A DNA stretch of 64,000 nt from positions 3,968,001 through 4,032,000 of the forward strand of contig OZ220688.1 of NCBI GenBank assembly GCA_965116445.1, in the 5' to 3' direction. Shown here piece after piece: positions 15,888 to 24,947 of this stretch. The notes beneath the pieces were generated by a model. It made no database searches. It saw only the letters and a list, made by a program, of their open reading frames with translations, and was not told the origin of the DNA. The stretch comes from Multivorans sp965116445. Lineage in GTDB: Bacteria; Acidobacteriota; Thermoanaerobaculia; Multivoradales; Multivoraceae. Numbering within the stretch: position 1 is the first letter of the stretch; each line of letters starts with the position of its first letter. Position numbers and translations under genes: made by a program.

Positions 15888-17264
15888 CTACGGATCGGCG
15901 CCGGCTCGCTTGCCGCGCTGGACCTGGCCCCATCGCTCGAGGCGCAGGTGGGTGGCGCGGCCTGTCTTCGCATCGACCTCGAAGATCGCGATCTGTTCCT
16001 TGTCGCGCGTGCCGGCGAAGCGATGTCCGCCGATCGGCACGGTCTCCCTGCCCGCGATCATCAGCTTGCCCTCCCGGAGCAGGACGGGGAGCGGGTTCCG
16101 GCCGAAGTCGTAGATGCCGGCGTAGCGCGTCAGCTCGTCGTCGCCCAGCTCGACTGCCGCGTGCGCCGGTTCCGGCACGCCAAGGACCGCGCGGGCGATC
16201 CGGGCCTCGAGCGGACCCGGTTCGGCCGACGTGCTGTTGCTGAGCACGGCGACGATGAGTTCGTCGTCCGGGTACCAGGAAAGCTGGCTCAGGAAGCCGT
16301 TGATGCCGCCGCCGTGGGAGATCTTCCGGCGGCCGGCCATCTCGCCGACAGCCAAGCCGAGGCCGTAGCCGATCTCCTCGCCGCCCGGCAGCCGGCGCCT
16401 GGTCGTCATCGCCTCGACGCTGTCCGGCGCCACGATGTCGGCGGCGCCAAGCGCCGTCGTCCAGCGGACGAGGTCGAGGACGCTCGAGCCCAGGGAGCCG
16501 GCCGAGAAGGGCAGGAGCATGGAGAGCGGTTCGTCGTTCATCAGTTCGCCGTCCTCGACCCGGTAGCCCTCGGCCCGGTTGGGCACGATCGGGCCGCTGT
16601 AGAGGTAGTGCGACTCCCGCATTCCGAGCGGCCGGAAGAAGGTCTCTTCGAGGTACTCCGCGTACGACTTGCCGCTCGTCTTCTCGACCAGCAGGCCGGC
16701 CAGGTAGTAGCCCGAGTTGCTGTACTGGTAGCGGTCGCCCGGCTCGAACTCGTACGGCTCGGCCGAGAAGAGCTCGACCATCTGCTCGTGCGACAGGTCG
16801 AGGCGGCTCTGCTCCCAGAACGCCGGCATCTCGGTGTAGCCCTTGATGCCGCTCGTGTGATCGAGCAACTGTCCGACCGTGATGTGGAACTCGCCGACCG
16901 GGTAGTCGGGGAAGTACTCGGTGATCGGGTCGTCGAGGGCGACCTTGCCCTCTTCGACCAGCTTCATCACGGCCGCGGCGGTGAACTGCTTGGTCACGGA
17001 ACCGATCCGGTAGACCGTGTGCTCCGTCGCCGGCACCCGGTTCTCGACGTCGGCGAGGCCGTAGCCCTTCGCCAGGATCAGCTCGCCGTGGCGTTGGACC
17101 GCGACGGAGATGCCGGGTGTTTGCGTCGCCTCCATCGAGTCGGAGACGAGTTCGTCGATTCGGTCGAGCAGGGCGCCGCGGTCGTCGGCGCCCGTGGCCG
17201 CGGGAGCGAGCGTCGTGGCGAGCGCGGCGAGGAGGATCGATCCGGTGGTCGAGGTGATGCGCAT
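15888..17264 (-). CDS. Exported serine beta-lactamase-like hydrolase
   Basis: 458 residues with an N-terminal signal peptide ending near ATGA. The class C beta-lactamase/esterase fold is shown by the SxxK motif SVTK (Ser89-Lys92), the YxN motif YSN in YQYSNSGYYLAGLL, and the HxG motif SHGGGINGF in place of KTG. The C-terminal approximately 110 residues form a separate beta-rich domain often fused to such enzymes. Family members act as esterases, D-aminopeptidases or peptidases; substrate cannot be named. It ends 7 bp from the convergent sulfatase gene. The start ATG follows TAGGAT by 7 nt. Confidence 0.9.
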   Translation of the reverse strand: MRITSTTGSILLAALATTLAPAATGADDRGALLDRIDELVSDSMEATQTPGISVAVQRHGELILAKGYGLADVENRVPATEHTVYRIGSVTKQFTAAAVMKLVEEGKVALDDPITEYFPDYPVGEFHITVGQLLDHTSGIKGYTEMPAFWEQSRLDLSHEQMVELFSAEPYEFEPGDRYQYSNSGYYLAGLLVEKTSGKSYAEYLEETFFRPLGMRESHYLYSGPIVPNRAEGYRVEDGELMNDEPLSMLLPFSAGSLGSSVLDLVRWTTALGAADIVAPDSVEAMTTRRRLPGGEEIGYGLGLAVGEMAGRRKISHGGGINGFLSQLSWYPDDELIVAVLSNSTSAEPGPLEARIARAVLGVPEPAHAAVELGDDELTRYAGIYDFGRNPLPVLLREGKLMIAGRETVPIGGHRFAGTRDKEQIAIFEVDAKTGRATHLRLERWGQVQRGKRAGADP

Positions 17265-17271
17265 GGCGGCG

Positions 17272-17291
17272 ATCCTATGGCGCGCTACTCT
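17272..17291. promoter_or_regulatory. Back-to-back -10 elements of divergent genes
   Basis: TAGGAT (minus, 17277-17272) lies 7 nt before the beta-lactamase-like ATG at 17264. TACTCT (plus, 17286-17291) lies 6 nt before the DUF3604 ATG at 17298. The start codons are only 33 bp apart, so both mRNAs must be leaderless or nearly so, and any -35 lies in the opposite coding region. Confidence 0.55.
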
Positions 17292-17297
17292 GTCGAG

Positions 17298-19370
17298 ATG
17301 CCCATATCGAAGCGTCCAGCAGCCTCGCCGAAATTCCCTGCCGTCCCGCTCCGGGCCGCGCCGCCGGCCCTGGCGGTGTTCCTGAGCCTCACCGTTCTCG
17401 CCTGCACCGATACCTCTCTGTCGACCGACGACTACGCCGAAGCGCCTCCGCCGGCGTCGCCGACGGAGGGCTACAACGAGCACCGGAACGTCTACTTCGG
17501 CGACGTCCACATCCACACCCGGTACTCCTTCGACGCCTACCTGCTCGGCACCGAGGTCACGCCCGACGAGAGCTACCGGTTCGCCAAGGGGGAGGCGATC
17601 GAGAGCTCATTCGGCAACGAGATGAAGCTCAAAGAGCCCCTCGACTTCTTCGCCGTCTCGGACCACGGGTTCTTCCTGGGAGTCGTGTCGCAGTGGGCGG
17701 ATTCTTCGACCCGGGTCGGCCAGGTTCCGGGCGCGGAGGCGTTCCACGGCGTGAACGAAGGTGACAACCTGAACCCGTACTCGTCGCAGATGCGGGCCGT
17801 CCTGTTCCGGGAACGCTTCGGCCGCCAGATGCGGACCGACGGCGGCTTCTTGCGGCGGCAACGGGCCCGGATGGCGAACCACCCGCAGATGCAGTACGCG
17901 TCCTTCGACGATCAGGTGCACCGCTCGGCCTGGGAGGACTCGATCCTCGCCGCCGAGCGACACAACGACCCGGGCAACTTCACGACGTTCATCGCCTACG
18001 AGTGGACCTCCTCGACGCCGGCGCCCGAGTCGGCGGCGTACCACCGGAACGTGATCTTCGCGGGGTCGAAGGCGCCGGCCCGGCCCTTCACGCGCATCGA
18101 CTCGCACGAGCCGGAACAGCTCTGGAGCTGGATGGACCAGCTGCGAGAGCAGGGAGTCGACAGCCTGGCGATCCCGCACAACATGAACCAGTCGCACGGC
18201 CAGGTGTTCCGGCTCAAGTACTCGGATGGCCGCGCCGTCGACAACGCCTTCGCCGAGCAGCGGATGCGCAACGAGCCGCTGGTCGAACTGACCCAGGTCA
18301 AGGGCACCTCGGAGACCCACCCCAAGCTGTCGCCGGACGACGAATGGGCCGACTTCGAGATCCTGAACACCCGGAAGGGCAAGATCACTTCCCACAGTGA
18401 CCCGAGCCGAAGCTACGCCCGGCAGGCTCTGGCCAGCGGTCTGGCGCTCGAGCAGGAAGGGCGCGGCAACCCGTTCAAGATCGGCTTCGTGGGCTCCAGC
18501 GACACCCACAACGGCGCGCCGTCGTTCGACGAATCGAACTACTTCGGCTCCGCCCCGACCTCGGTGAGTCCCGAGAACCGGGGTACGGTGCCGGTCTCCC
18601 GGGAACGCCTGGACTACATCGCCGGCCTGCCGCCCGCCGCGCGGGCACGGGGCGCCGTCGTCGACGACGAGCAGGGGCCCTACTTCGGTATGCGCAGCAT
18701 GCAGTTCTCGGCCTCCGGCCTCGCCGCCGTCTGGGCCGAAGAGAACACCCGGGACTCCATCTTCCAGGGGATGCGCCGCAAGGAAACCTACGCCACCTCC
18801 GGCACCCGCATCCGGTTGCGCTTCTTCGGCGGCTTCGACTACGACGGCCTCGATACCGCGAGTCCGGACCTGATCGCGCAGGCCTACGCCGGCGGCGTAC
18901 CGATGGGCGGCGACCTGGTCGCCGACAGCGACGCGGCGCCCCGCTTCCTCGTCTGGGCCCAGCAGGACCGGCACAGCGCGCCGCTGCAGCGGATCCAGAT
19001 CGTCAAGGGCTGGTACGACAGCGGCTACCGCAAGGAGACGCGGGAGCAGGTCTACGACGTGGCCTGCGCCGATGGCGGCGTCGTCGACGCGGAAACCCAT
19101 CGCTGCCCCGACAACGGAGCGACGGTCGATCTCTCCGACTGCTCCTTCAGCGAAGACCTGGGCGCCGGCGAGCTGGCCACGGTCTGGGAGGACCCGGACT
19201 TCGATCCGGGCACCGACGCCGTCTACTACGTACGCGTGCTTGAGAACCCGACCTGCCGCTGGACCACATGGGACGCGCTGCGGGCGGGTGTCGAGCCGCG
19301 CGGCGGCGTCGCGCTGACGATCCAGGAGCGGGCCTGGTCGTCGCCGATCTGGTACTACGCCCCGCGGTAG
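17298..19370 (+). CDS. DUF3604 lipoprotein
   Basis: 690 residues. A lipoprotein signal ends in LTVLAC (Cys36). The mature protein is a DUF3604 domain from FGDVHIHTRYSFDAYLLG, a PHP-like metal motif, through FFAVSDHGFFLG and FIAYEWTSSTP to GFVGSSDTHNGAPS with further His/Asp ligands, and the late MRRKETYATSGTRIRLRFF. The family is common in marine and soil bacteria and is of unknown function; a metal-dependent hydrolase is likely. The ATG at 17298 is chosen from the signal peptide and the TACTCT hexamer. The frame is open far upstream but that part is antisense to the neighbouring hydrolase. Confidence 0.9.
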   Translation: MPISKRPAASPKFPAVPLRAAPPALAVFLSLTVLACTDTSLSTDDYAEAPPPASPTEGYNEHRNVYFGDVHIHTRYSFDAYLLGTEVTPDESYRFAKGEAIESSFGNEMKLKEPLDFFAVSDHGFFLGVVSQWADSSTRVGQVPGAEAFHGVNEGDNLNPYSSQMRAVLFRERFGRQMRTDGGFLRRQRARMANHPQMQYASFDDQVHRSAWEDSILAAERHNDPGNFTTFIAYEWTSSTPAPESAAYHRNVIFAGSKAPARPFTRIDSHEPEQLWSWMDQLREQGVDSLAIPHNMNQSHGQVFRLKYSDGRAVDNAFAEQRMRNEPLVELTQVKGTSETHPKLSPDDEWADFEILNTRKGKITSHSDPSRSYARQALASGLALEQEGRGNPFKIGFVGSSDTHNGAPSFDESNYFGSAPTSVSPENRGTVPVSRERLDYIAGLPPAARARGAVVDDEQGPYFGMRSMQFSASGLAAVWAEENTRDSIFQGMRRKETYATSGTRIRLRFFGGFDYDGLDTASPDLIAQAYAGGVPMGGDLVADSDAAPRFLVWAQQDRHSAPLQRIQIVKGWYDSGYRKETREQVYDVACADGGVVDAETHRCPDNGATVDLSDCSFSEDLGAGELATVWEDPDFDPGTDAVYYVRVLENPTCRWTTWDALRAGVEPRGGVALTIQERAWSSPIWYYAPR

Positions 19371-19404
19371 CGCGGCGGGTGCTTCAGAGGCCGCCGCTTC
19401 GCGC

Positions 19405-19505
19405 CGGATGCCGGCGAGAACCCGGGTGGCGCGATCCGCGCCACCCGCGAACCAGTCCGTGCGCCCGTCATCGGGTGCACGGATGGCACGCTGGCGCACC
19501 CGGTG
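19405..19505 (-). repeat. Palindromic repeat, full form, left of tRNA-Lys
   Basis: Minus-oriented full copy with hairpins GGTGGCGC/GCGCCACC and CCGTGCGCCCG/TCGGGTGCACGG. With the copy at 19684 it forms an inverted pair around tRNA-Lys. Confidence 0.85.
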
Positions 19506-19529
19506 TCTGCCGCGCCAGGGGATCGGCCC

Positions 19530-19605
19530 TGGTGGGCCGTGAGGGGATCGAACCCCCGACCCTTGGATTAAAAGTCCACTGCTCTACCAACTGAGCTAAC
19601 GGCCC
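19530..19605 (-). tRNA. tRNA-Lys(TTT)
   Basis: A 76-nt cloverleaf with encoded CCA. The acceptor stem is GGGCCGT/ACGGCCC with discriminator A. The D arm is GCTC..GAGC, and the anticodon stem GTGGA/TCCAC encloses CTTTTAA, anticodon TTT. The T arm is GGGGG/CCCCC with TTCGATC. It is flanked by inverted copies of the palindromic repeat. Confidence 0.98.
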
Positions 19606-19683
19606 GCCGCAGTATACGACCGCCACTGGTCGCACCGGCCGCTCCCGTTCCGCCAGGGGCGCGGCACCTCGCCGGCATCCGTC

Positions 19684-19793
19684 ACTGGGTGCGCCGGCGT
19701 GCCATCCGTGCACCCGATGACGGGCGCACGGACTGGTTCGCGGGTGGCGCGGATCGCGCCACCCGGGTTCTCGCCGGCATCCGCCGCAGGCGG
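19684..19793 (+). repeat. Palindromic repeat, full form, right of tRNA-Lys
   Basis: Plus-oriented copy: ACTGGGTGCGCCGGC, hairpin CATCCGTGCACCCG / CGGGCGCACGG, CTGGTTCGCG, hairpin GGTGGCGC/GCGCCACC, then CGGGTTCTCGCCGGCATCC. It reaches to within 10 bp of the purA stop. Confidence 0.88.
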
Positions 19794-19801
19794 ACTCCGC
19801 C

Positions 19802-21148
<1,347 letters not shown>

Positions 21149-21244
21149 GTCCGTTTCCCTGGAGCAACTTGCGGTTCGGCCCGCATCGCCGCGACGCGGG
21201 GAGCGCGACCCTAGCAGCGATGGGCGGGCATGGAGCTGGCCGCC

Positions 21245-21274
21245 ACTGGGTGCGCCGGCCTTCCGGCCGGCACC
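21245..21274 (+). repeat. Palindromic repeat, short form
   Basis: ACTGGGTGCGCCGGC then CTTCCGGCCGGCACC; the short form of the repeat, in the divergent gap between purA and the phosphodiesterase gene. Confidence 0.8.
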
Positions 21275-21319
21275 GGGCAACTCTTGGGCGGCCAGCTCCG
21301 TGCTCGCCCATCGCTGCCG

Positions 21320-21325
21320 TATCAT
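21320..21325 (+). promoter_or_regulatory. -10 hexamer of the phosphodiesterase gene
   Basis: TATCAT, 8 nt before the GTG at 21334. It supports that start and a leaderless mRNA. Confidence 0.5.
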
Positions 21326-21333
21326 CCCGGTCT

Positions 21334-23157
21334 GTGCCCGAACGCCCGGACGCATCGCCGGCAAGCGGCGCGACCTTCGCTGCCTGGCGACGCGATTCAA
21401 CTGTCGGCCTGCTGTACGGCGCGCTTCTCTTCGGCGGGCCGATCTCGGTCGCCCACGTCGTGCACAACCGGGTCGAGAGTCCGCTCGCGGCGCTCGCGGC
21501 GCTGATCCTGTTCTTGCTGCTCTACGGCTGCGGCGTCGCAGCGTTGCTCGGCGCCGTCGGATGGTTGCTGCGATTGGCGGCGTTCCCCCGCTTCCGGCTG
21601 ACCGGCGCCCCGGCGGTCTGGGCCGCTTGCCTGCTGAACCTGGCGATCTTTCAACCGGTCCTTTTCTACGGGCTGACCTACGGGCAGGTTCCCGGGTTCG
21701 AGCCGCGGACCTTTGCCGGCATGGCGTCCTTTCTTATCGCGGCCGGCCTGTTGTTGGGGGCCCTGGTCTGGGGGGCGACGCTGATCGTCGCGGCCGGTGT
21801 CCGGCGTCTCGCCGACGCCGGGCGACTCCGGCGGCTCCTGGCCGCGGTCGCGGTCGTTCTGGGGGCCGCCCATCTCGGCTTGCCGATCGCATTCCGGCTT
21901 CAGCCCGGGGACAGGCCCGCACCGTTCGACCCGGCTGCACTCATCGCCCGGCCCGCGGCGCCCGTCGCCTACCTCGGCTTCGACGGTCTGGATCCCGACA
22001 TGCTCCGGGATCTGATCGACGACGGCGAACTGCCGAACCTGGCCGAGTTCGTCCGGGACGGGACCTTCGGCCGGCTCGAGACGTTCCCCGGCGCGAACTC
22101 GGCCGTGATCTGGGCGTCGTTGTACACGGGGGAGTCTCCCGATCGCCACCACGTCCACGACTTCTACCGCGTCCGCTTCCCCGGTTCCGGCGCCGGCCTG
22201 TTCCCCGTCCACCGCACGTACTTCAAGGAGCTGATCGATCTCCTCGCCTGGGCGCCGGGGATCTCCCGGCGCTTCGTCAACCGCCTCGACCTGGCGTCGC
22301 CGCCGATATGGGAGATCACGGACCGCGCCGGGTTGCCGACGGTCGTCGTCGACGGCTACTTCTACTCGTTCCCGGCTCAGCGGATGCTCGAGCCGTCGAG
22401 CCGGCTCCTCGGTTACGGCCTGAACGACACGCTGGCGGCCCCCGGCAGCGCGGACACGACGCTTGAGTGGTTCGCCCAGCCGCCCGGGCTGCCTCAGGAG
22501 GTCCTGGACGCGGCCGCCGGCCGACCGGACCTCGACTGGCAGCACCGGACCGCGGTTGCCCTGCTGGAGCAGCGGGCCAGCGAGGGCGAGCCGCCGCCCC
22601 GTTTCCTCAACCTGTACACGCACGAACCGGACACCGTCTCTCACCAGCGCTGGCGCTGGGCCGAGCCGGAGCGGTTCCCCTTCGTGTCGCAGGCCGGCAT
22701 CGACGAGCACGGCGAGGCGCTGGCCGACGTCTACCGGCGGATCGACGAGCTTGTCGGCGACCTGCGGCGCGTCCTCGGCCCCGAGACGGTCTTCGTCGTC
22801 GCTTCCGACCACGGCCAGTCGCCGACCTTCGTCCATCGGCTGTACACGCAGCACCGACACGGCCCGGACGGCGTGTTGTTGCTCTATGGCCCGGGCGTTC
22901 GCCGGGGCCACCGGCTGGAGGGCAGCCATGTGCTGGACGTCGTGCCGACGCTGCTGGCCCTGCTGGGGCTGCCCGTGCCGGACGACGCGGAGGGCAGCGT
23001 CCTGGACGACGCGTTCACGGCGCCGTTGAGCGCTGGGTCGCGGGCGCGGATCCCGACCTATCGCGACGCCTGGCAGCCCGTCGACACGGTGGGCCGTACG
23101 GACGCCGAACGGACGCGGCAGGAGATCGAGCGCCTGAAGGCGATGGGCTACCTGTAG
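21334..23157 (+). CDS. Membrane-anchored type I phosphodiesterase/alkaline phosphatase superfamily protein
   Basis: 607 residues. About five transmembrane segments occupy roughly the first 190 residues (VGLLYGALLFGGPISVAHVV, LAALILFLLLYGCGVAALL, two more, and LLAAVAVVLGAAHLGLPIAF). A periplasmic phosphodiesterase domain follows: YLGFDGLDPDMLRDLIDDG with the first metal Asp, ANSAVIWASLYTGESPDRHH with the likely nucleophile, and VVASDHGQSPTF with the Asp-His metal pair. The C-terminus, ERLKAMGYL, is typical of this superfamily. It probably hydrolyses or transfers phospho groups at the cell surface. The GTG start is chosen because upstream sequence is repeat DNA. Confidence 0.82.
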   Translation: MPERPDASPASGATFAAWRRDSTVGLLYGALLFGGPISVAHVVHNRVESPLAALAALILFLLLYGCGVAALLGAVGWLLRLAAFPRFRLTGAPAVWAACLLNLAIFQPVLFYGLTYGQVPGFEPRTFAGMASFLIAAGLLLGALVWGATLIVAAGVRRLADAGRLRRLLAAVAVVLGAAHLGLPIAFRLQPGDRPAPFDPAALIARPAAPVAYLGFDGLDPDMLRDLIDDGELPNLAEFVRDGTFGRLETFPGANSAVIWASLYTGESPDRHHVHDFYRVRFPGSGAGLFPVHRTYFKELIDLLAWAPGISRRFVNRLDLASPPIWEITDRAGLPTVVVDGYFYSFPAQRMLEPSSRLLGYGLNDTLAAPGSADTTLEWFAQPPGLPQEVLDAAAGRPDLDWQHRTAVALLEQRASEGEPPPRFLNLYTHEPDTVSHQRWRWAEPERFPFVSQAGIDEHGEALADVYRRIDELVGDLRRVLGPETVFVVASDHGQSPTFVHRLYTQHRHGPDGVLLLYGPGVRRGHRLEGSHVLDVVPTLLALLGLPVPDDAEGSVLDDAFTAPLSAGSRARIPTYRDAWQPVDTVGRTDAERTRQEIERLKAMGYL

Positions 23158-23158
23158 C

Positions 23159-23210
23159 GGTGCCGGCCGTTGGTCGGCGCGTGTTTCCGGCCGCCTTCGG
23201 CGGCAGCGGA
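23159..23210 (+). repeat. Second palindromic motif (GTGCCGGCC type)
   Basis: GGTGCCGGCCGTTGGTCGGCGCG followed by a GCCGCC..GGCGGC hairpin; the first string is split here as GGTGCCGGCC and GTTGGTCGGCGCG. A near copy is at 24804-24852, and its reverse complement is at about 24465-24500 next to a full-form repeat. Confidence 0.65.
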
Positions 23211-23298
23211 CCGTGGCGCGGACCTTCTGGTCCGCGTTTGCCGCACTCCGGCGACACCGCGAAGCGGCGAGCCATCCAACTTCGCGCAGAATAGACCC

Positions 23299-24798
23299 AT
23301 GTCCACCGTCCGACAGGCCCTCGACACCCTCGACCGCGACGCGGCCGGCCGGTCGATGATGGACCTTGCCGCCGAGCTCTGTCCCATCCCTCGCAGCCTG
23401 ACCGGCGACGGCGTTCGGGAGACCCTCGAACGGATCGCCCGCCGGATTCCGTTGGAAACCCACGAACTCCCCACCGGCACGCCCGTCCTGGACTGGACCG
23501 TGCCGAAGGAGTGGAACCCGCGCGAGGCCTGGCTCCGGGGTCCCTCGGGCAGCCGGGTCGTCGACTTTGCCGACCACAACCTCCACCTGGTCGGCTACAG
23601 CGCCCCTGTCCATTGTCGGCTTCCCCTGAAGGACCTGCGGCCGCACCTGCACAGCCAGCCGGAGCAGCCGGACCTGATCCCGTACCGCACCTCGTACTAC
23701 GAGGAGACCTGGGGCTTCTGCCTGCCCCACCGGCTGCGCGAATCCCTTCCCGACGGCGAGTACGAAGTGTTCATCGACGCCTCGCTCGAAGACGGCTCGA
23801 TGACCTGGGGCGAGTGCCTGCTGCCGGGCGCAACCGAGGATGAGGTCGTCATCTCGAGCCACGTCTGCCATCCCCGGCTCGCGAACGACAACCTGTCGGG
23901 GATCGCCGTCGCGGTCCATCTCGCCGAAGGCCTGGCCGCCGTACCCGGGCGCCGCTACAGCTACCGCTTCCTGTTCGCGCCCGGAGGCATCGGCGCGATC
24001 GCCTGGCTGGCCCGGAACCGCGACCGGCTCGACACCTTCCGCCACGGCCTGATCGCCGCGAACCTTGGCGACGCGGGCGGCTTCCACTACAAGAGAAGCC
24101 GCCGCGGCGACGCGGAGGTCGACCGCGCGGTTGCCACGGCGCTGGCCGCGATCGGCGAAGACCTCGTCACCGAGGACTTCTCGCCCTTCGGCTACGACGA
24201 ACGCCAGTACTGCTCGCCCGGCTTCGACCTTCCGGTCGGCGTCCTGACCCGCACGCCCTGGGGCCGGTACCCGGAGTACCACACCTCTGGGGACGATCTG
24301 TCGTTCGTCCGCGCCGACGCGCTGGCCGGCTCGCTCGCCGCCTACCTGGCCACCGCCACCGTTCTCGAGGAAGGACCGGGTGCGCCGGCCTGCCATTCGC
24401 GCGCCCGCGGACGGGCGCACGGACTGGTTCGCGGGGGGCGCGGATCCGCGCCACCCGGGTTCTGGCCGGCTGCCGCCGAAGGCGGCCAGAAAGGCGCCAA
24501 CCGCAGCGGCCCGGACGCTCGATCAGCCCCGGCGGGCTCTCGGCGCACCGCCGGCGACCGCCGCTACCGCAACCTGGAGCCCTTCGGCGAACCCCAGCTC
24601 GGCCGCCGCGGCCTGTACGGCGGCCTGGGCGGCGCCGGGCGCAAGGACCGCGAAATGGCGAGGCTGTGGGTGCTGAACCAGAGTGACGGCGAGAACTCGC
24701 TGCTCGACATCGCGGAGCGCTCGGGGATGCCGGTCGACGTGGTCGCGGAGGCAGCCGAGGCGCTTCGGGAGGCGGGGTTGCTGGAGGAAGTGGAGTAG
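23299..24798 (+). CDS. DUF4910-type aminopeptidase interrupted in frame by a palindromic repeat
   Basis: 499 residues. Residues 1 to about 358 are a Zn aminopeptidase-like DUF4910/DUF2172 protein: ELCPIPRSLTGDGVRETL, ISSHVCHPRLANDNLSGI (metal ligands His and Asp), FAPGGIGAIAWL, and PEYHTSGDDLSFV with a late His. The last approximately 80 residues (RRYRNLEPFGEPQLGRRG, then a winged-helix-like LLDIAERSGMPVDVVAEAAE) are the family's usual C-terminus. Between them, residues about 360-415 are Arg/Gly/Pro-rich and are encoded by a copy of the dispersed repeat (24377-24470) and its flank, without breaking the frame. Function of the interrupted enzyme is uncertain. Confidence 0.85.
   Translation: MSTVRQALDTLDRDAAGRSMMDLAAELCPIPRSLTGDGVRETLERIARRIPLETHELPTGTPVLDWTVPKEWNPREAWLRGPSGSRVVDFADHNLHLVGYSAPVHCRLPLKDLRPHLHSQPEQPDLIPYRTSYYEETWGFCLPHRLRESLPDGEYEVFIDASLEDGSMTWGECLLPGATEDEVVISSHVCHPRLANDNLSGIAVAVHLAEGLAAVPGRRYSYRFLFAPGGIGAIAWLARNRDRLDTFRHGLIAANLGDAGGFHYKRSRRGDAEVDRAVATALAAIGEDLVTEDFSPFGYDERQYCSPGFDLPVGVLTRTPWGRYPEYHTSGDDLSFVRADALAGSLAAYLATATVLEEGPGAPACHSRARGRAHGLVRGGRGSAPPGFWPAAAEGGQKGANRSGPDARSAPAGSRRTAGDRRYRNLEPFGEPQLGRRGLYGGLGGAGRKDREMARLWVLNQSDGENSLLDIAERSGMPVDVVAEAAEALREAGLLEEVE
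24377..24470 (+). repeat. Palindromic repeat, full form, inside the aminopeptidase gene
   Basis: CGGGTGCGCCGGC, hairpin GCGCCCG / CGGGCGC, GGACTGGTTCGCGG, hairpin GGCGCGGATCCGCGCC, then CCCGGGTTCTGGCCGGC. The orientation is plus, and it is read through in frame. Confidence 0.9.
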
Positions 24799-24803
24799 GA
24801 AGA

Positions 24804-24946
24804 GGTGCCGGCCTTCGGCCGGCGCGTTTGTTGGCCGCCTGCGGCGGCAGCCGGCCAGAACCCGGGTGGCGCGGATCCGCGCCACCCGCGAACCAGTCCG
24901 TGCGCCCGTCAGCGGGCGCACGGATGGCAGCCCGGCGCACCCGGTG
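24804..24946 (-). repeat. Composite palindromic repeat after the aminopeptidase gene
   Basis: The GTGCCGGCC-type motif (24804-24852) is joined to a minus-oriented full-form repeat (24851-24946). The element fills the whole 149-bp convergent gap and ends next to the stop codon of the minus-strand membrane protein. It is inverted relative to the copy at 24377. Confidence 0.85.
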
Positions 24947-24947
24947 G

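Noticed and set aside
15780..17297. N-terminal extension of the DUF3604 gene by 506 codons
   Set aside because: That stretch is antisense to the beta-lactamase-like gene; the lipoprotein signal and -10 hexamer place the start at 17298.
23287..23292. Leaderless -10 (CAGAAT) for the aminopeptidase gene
   Set aside because: The first T of the hexamer is missing, so it was not counted with the thirteen clear cases.
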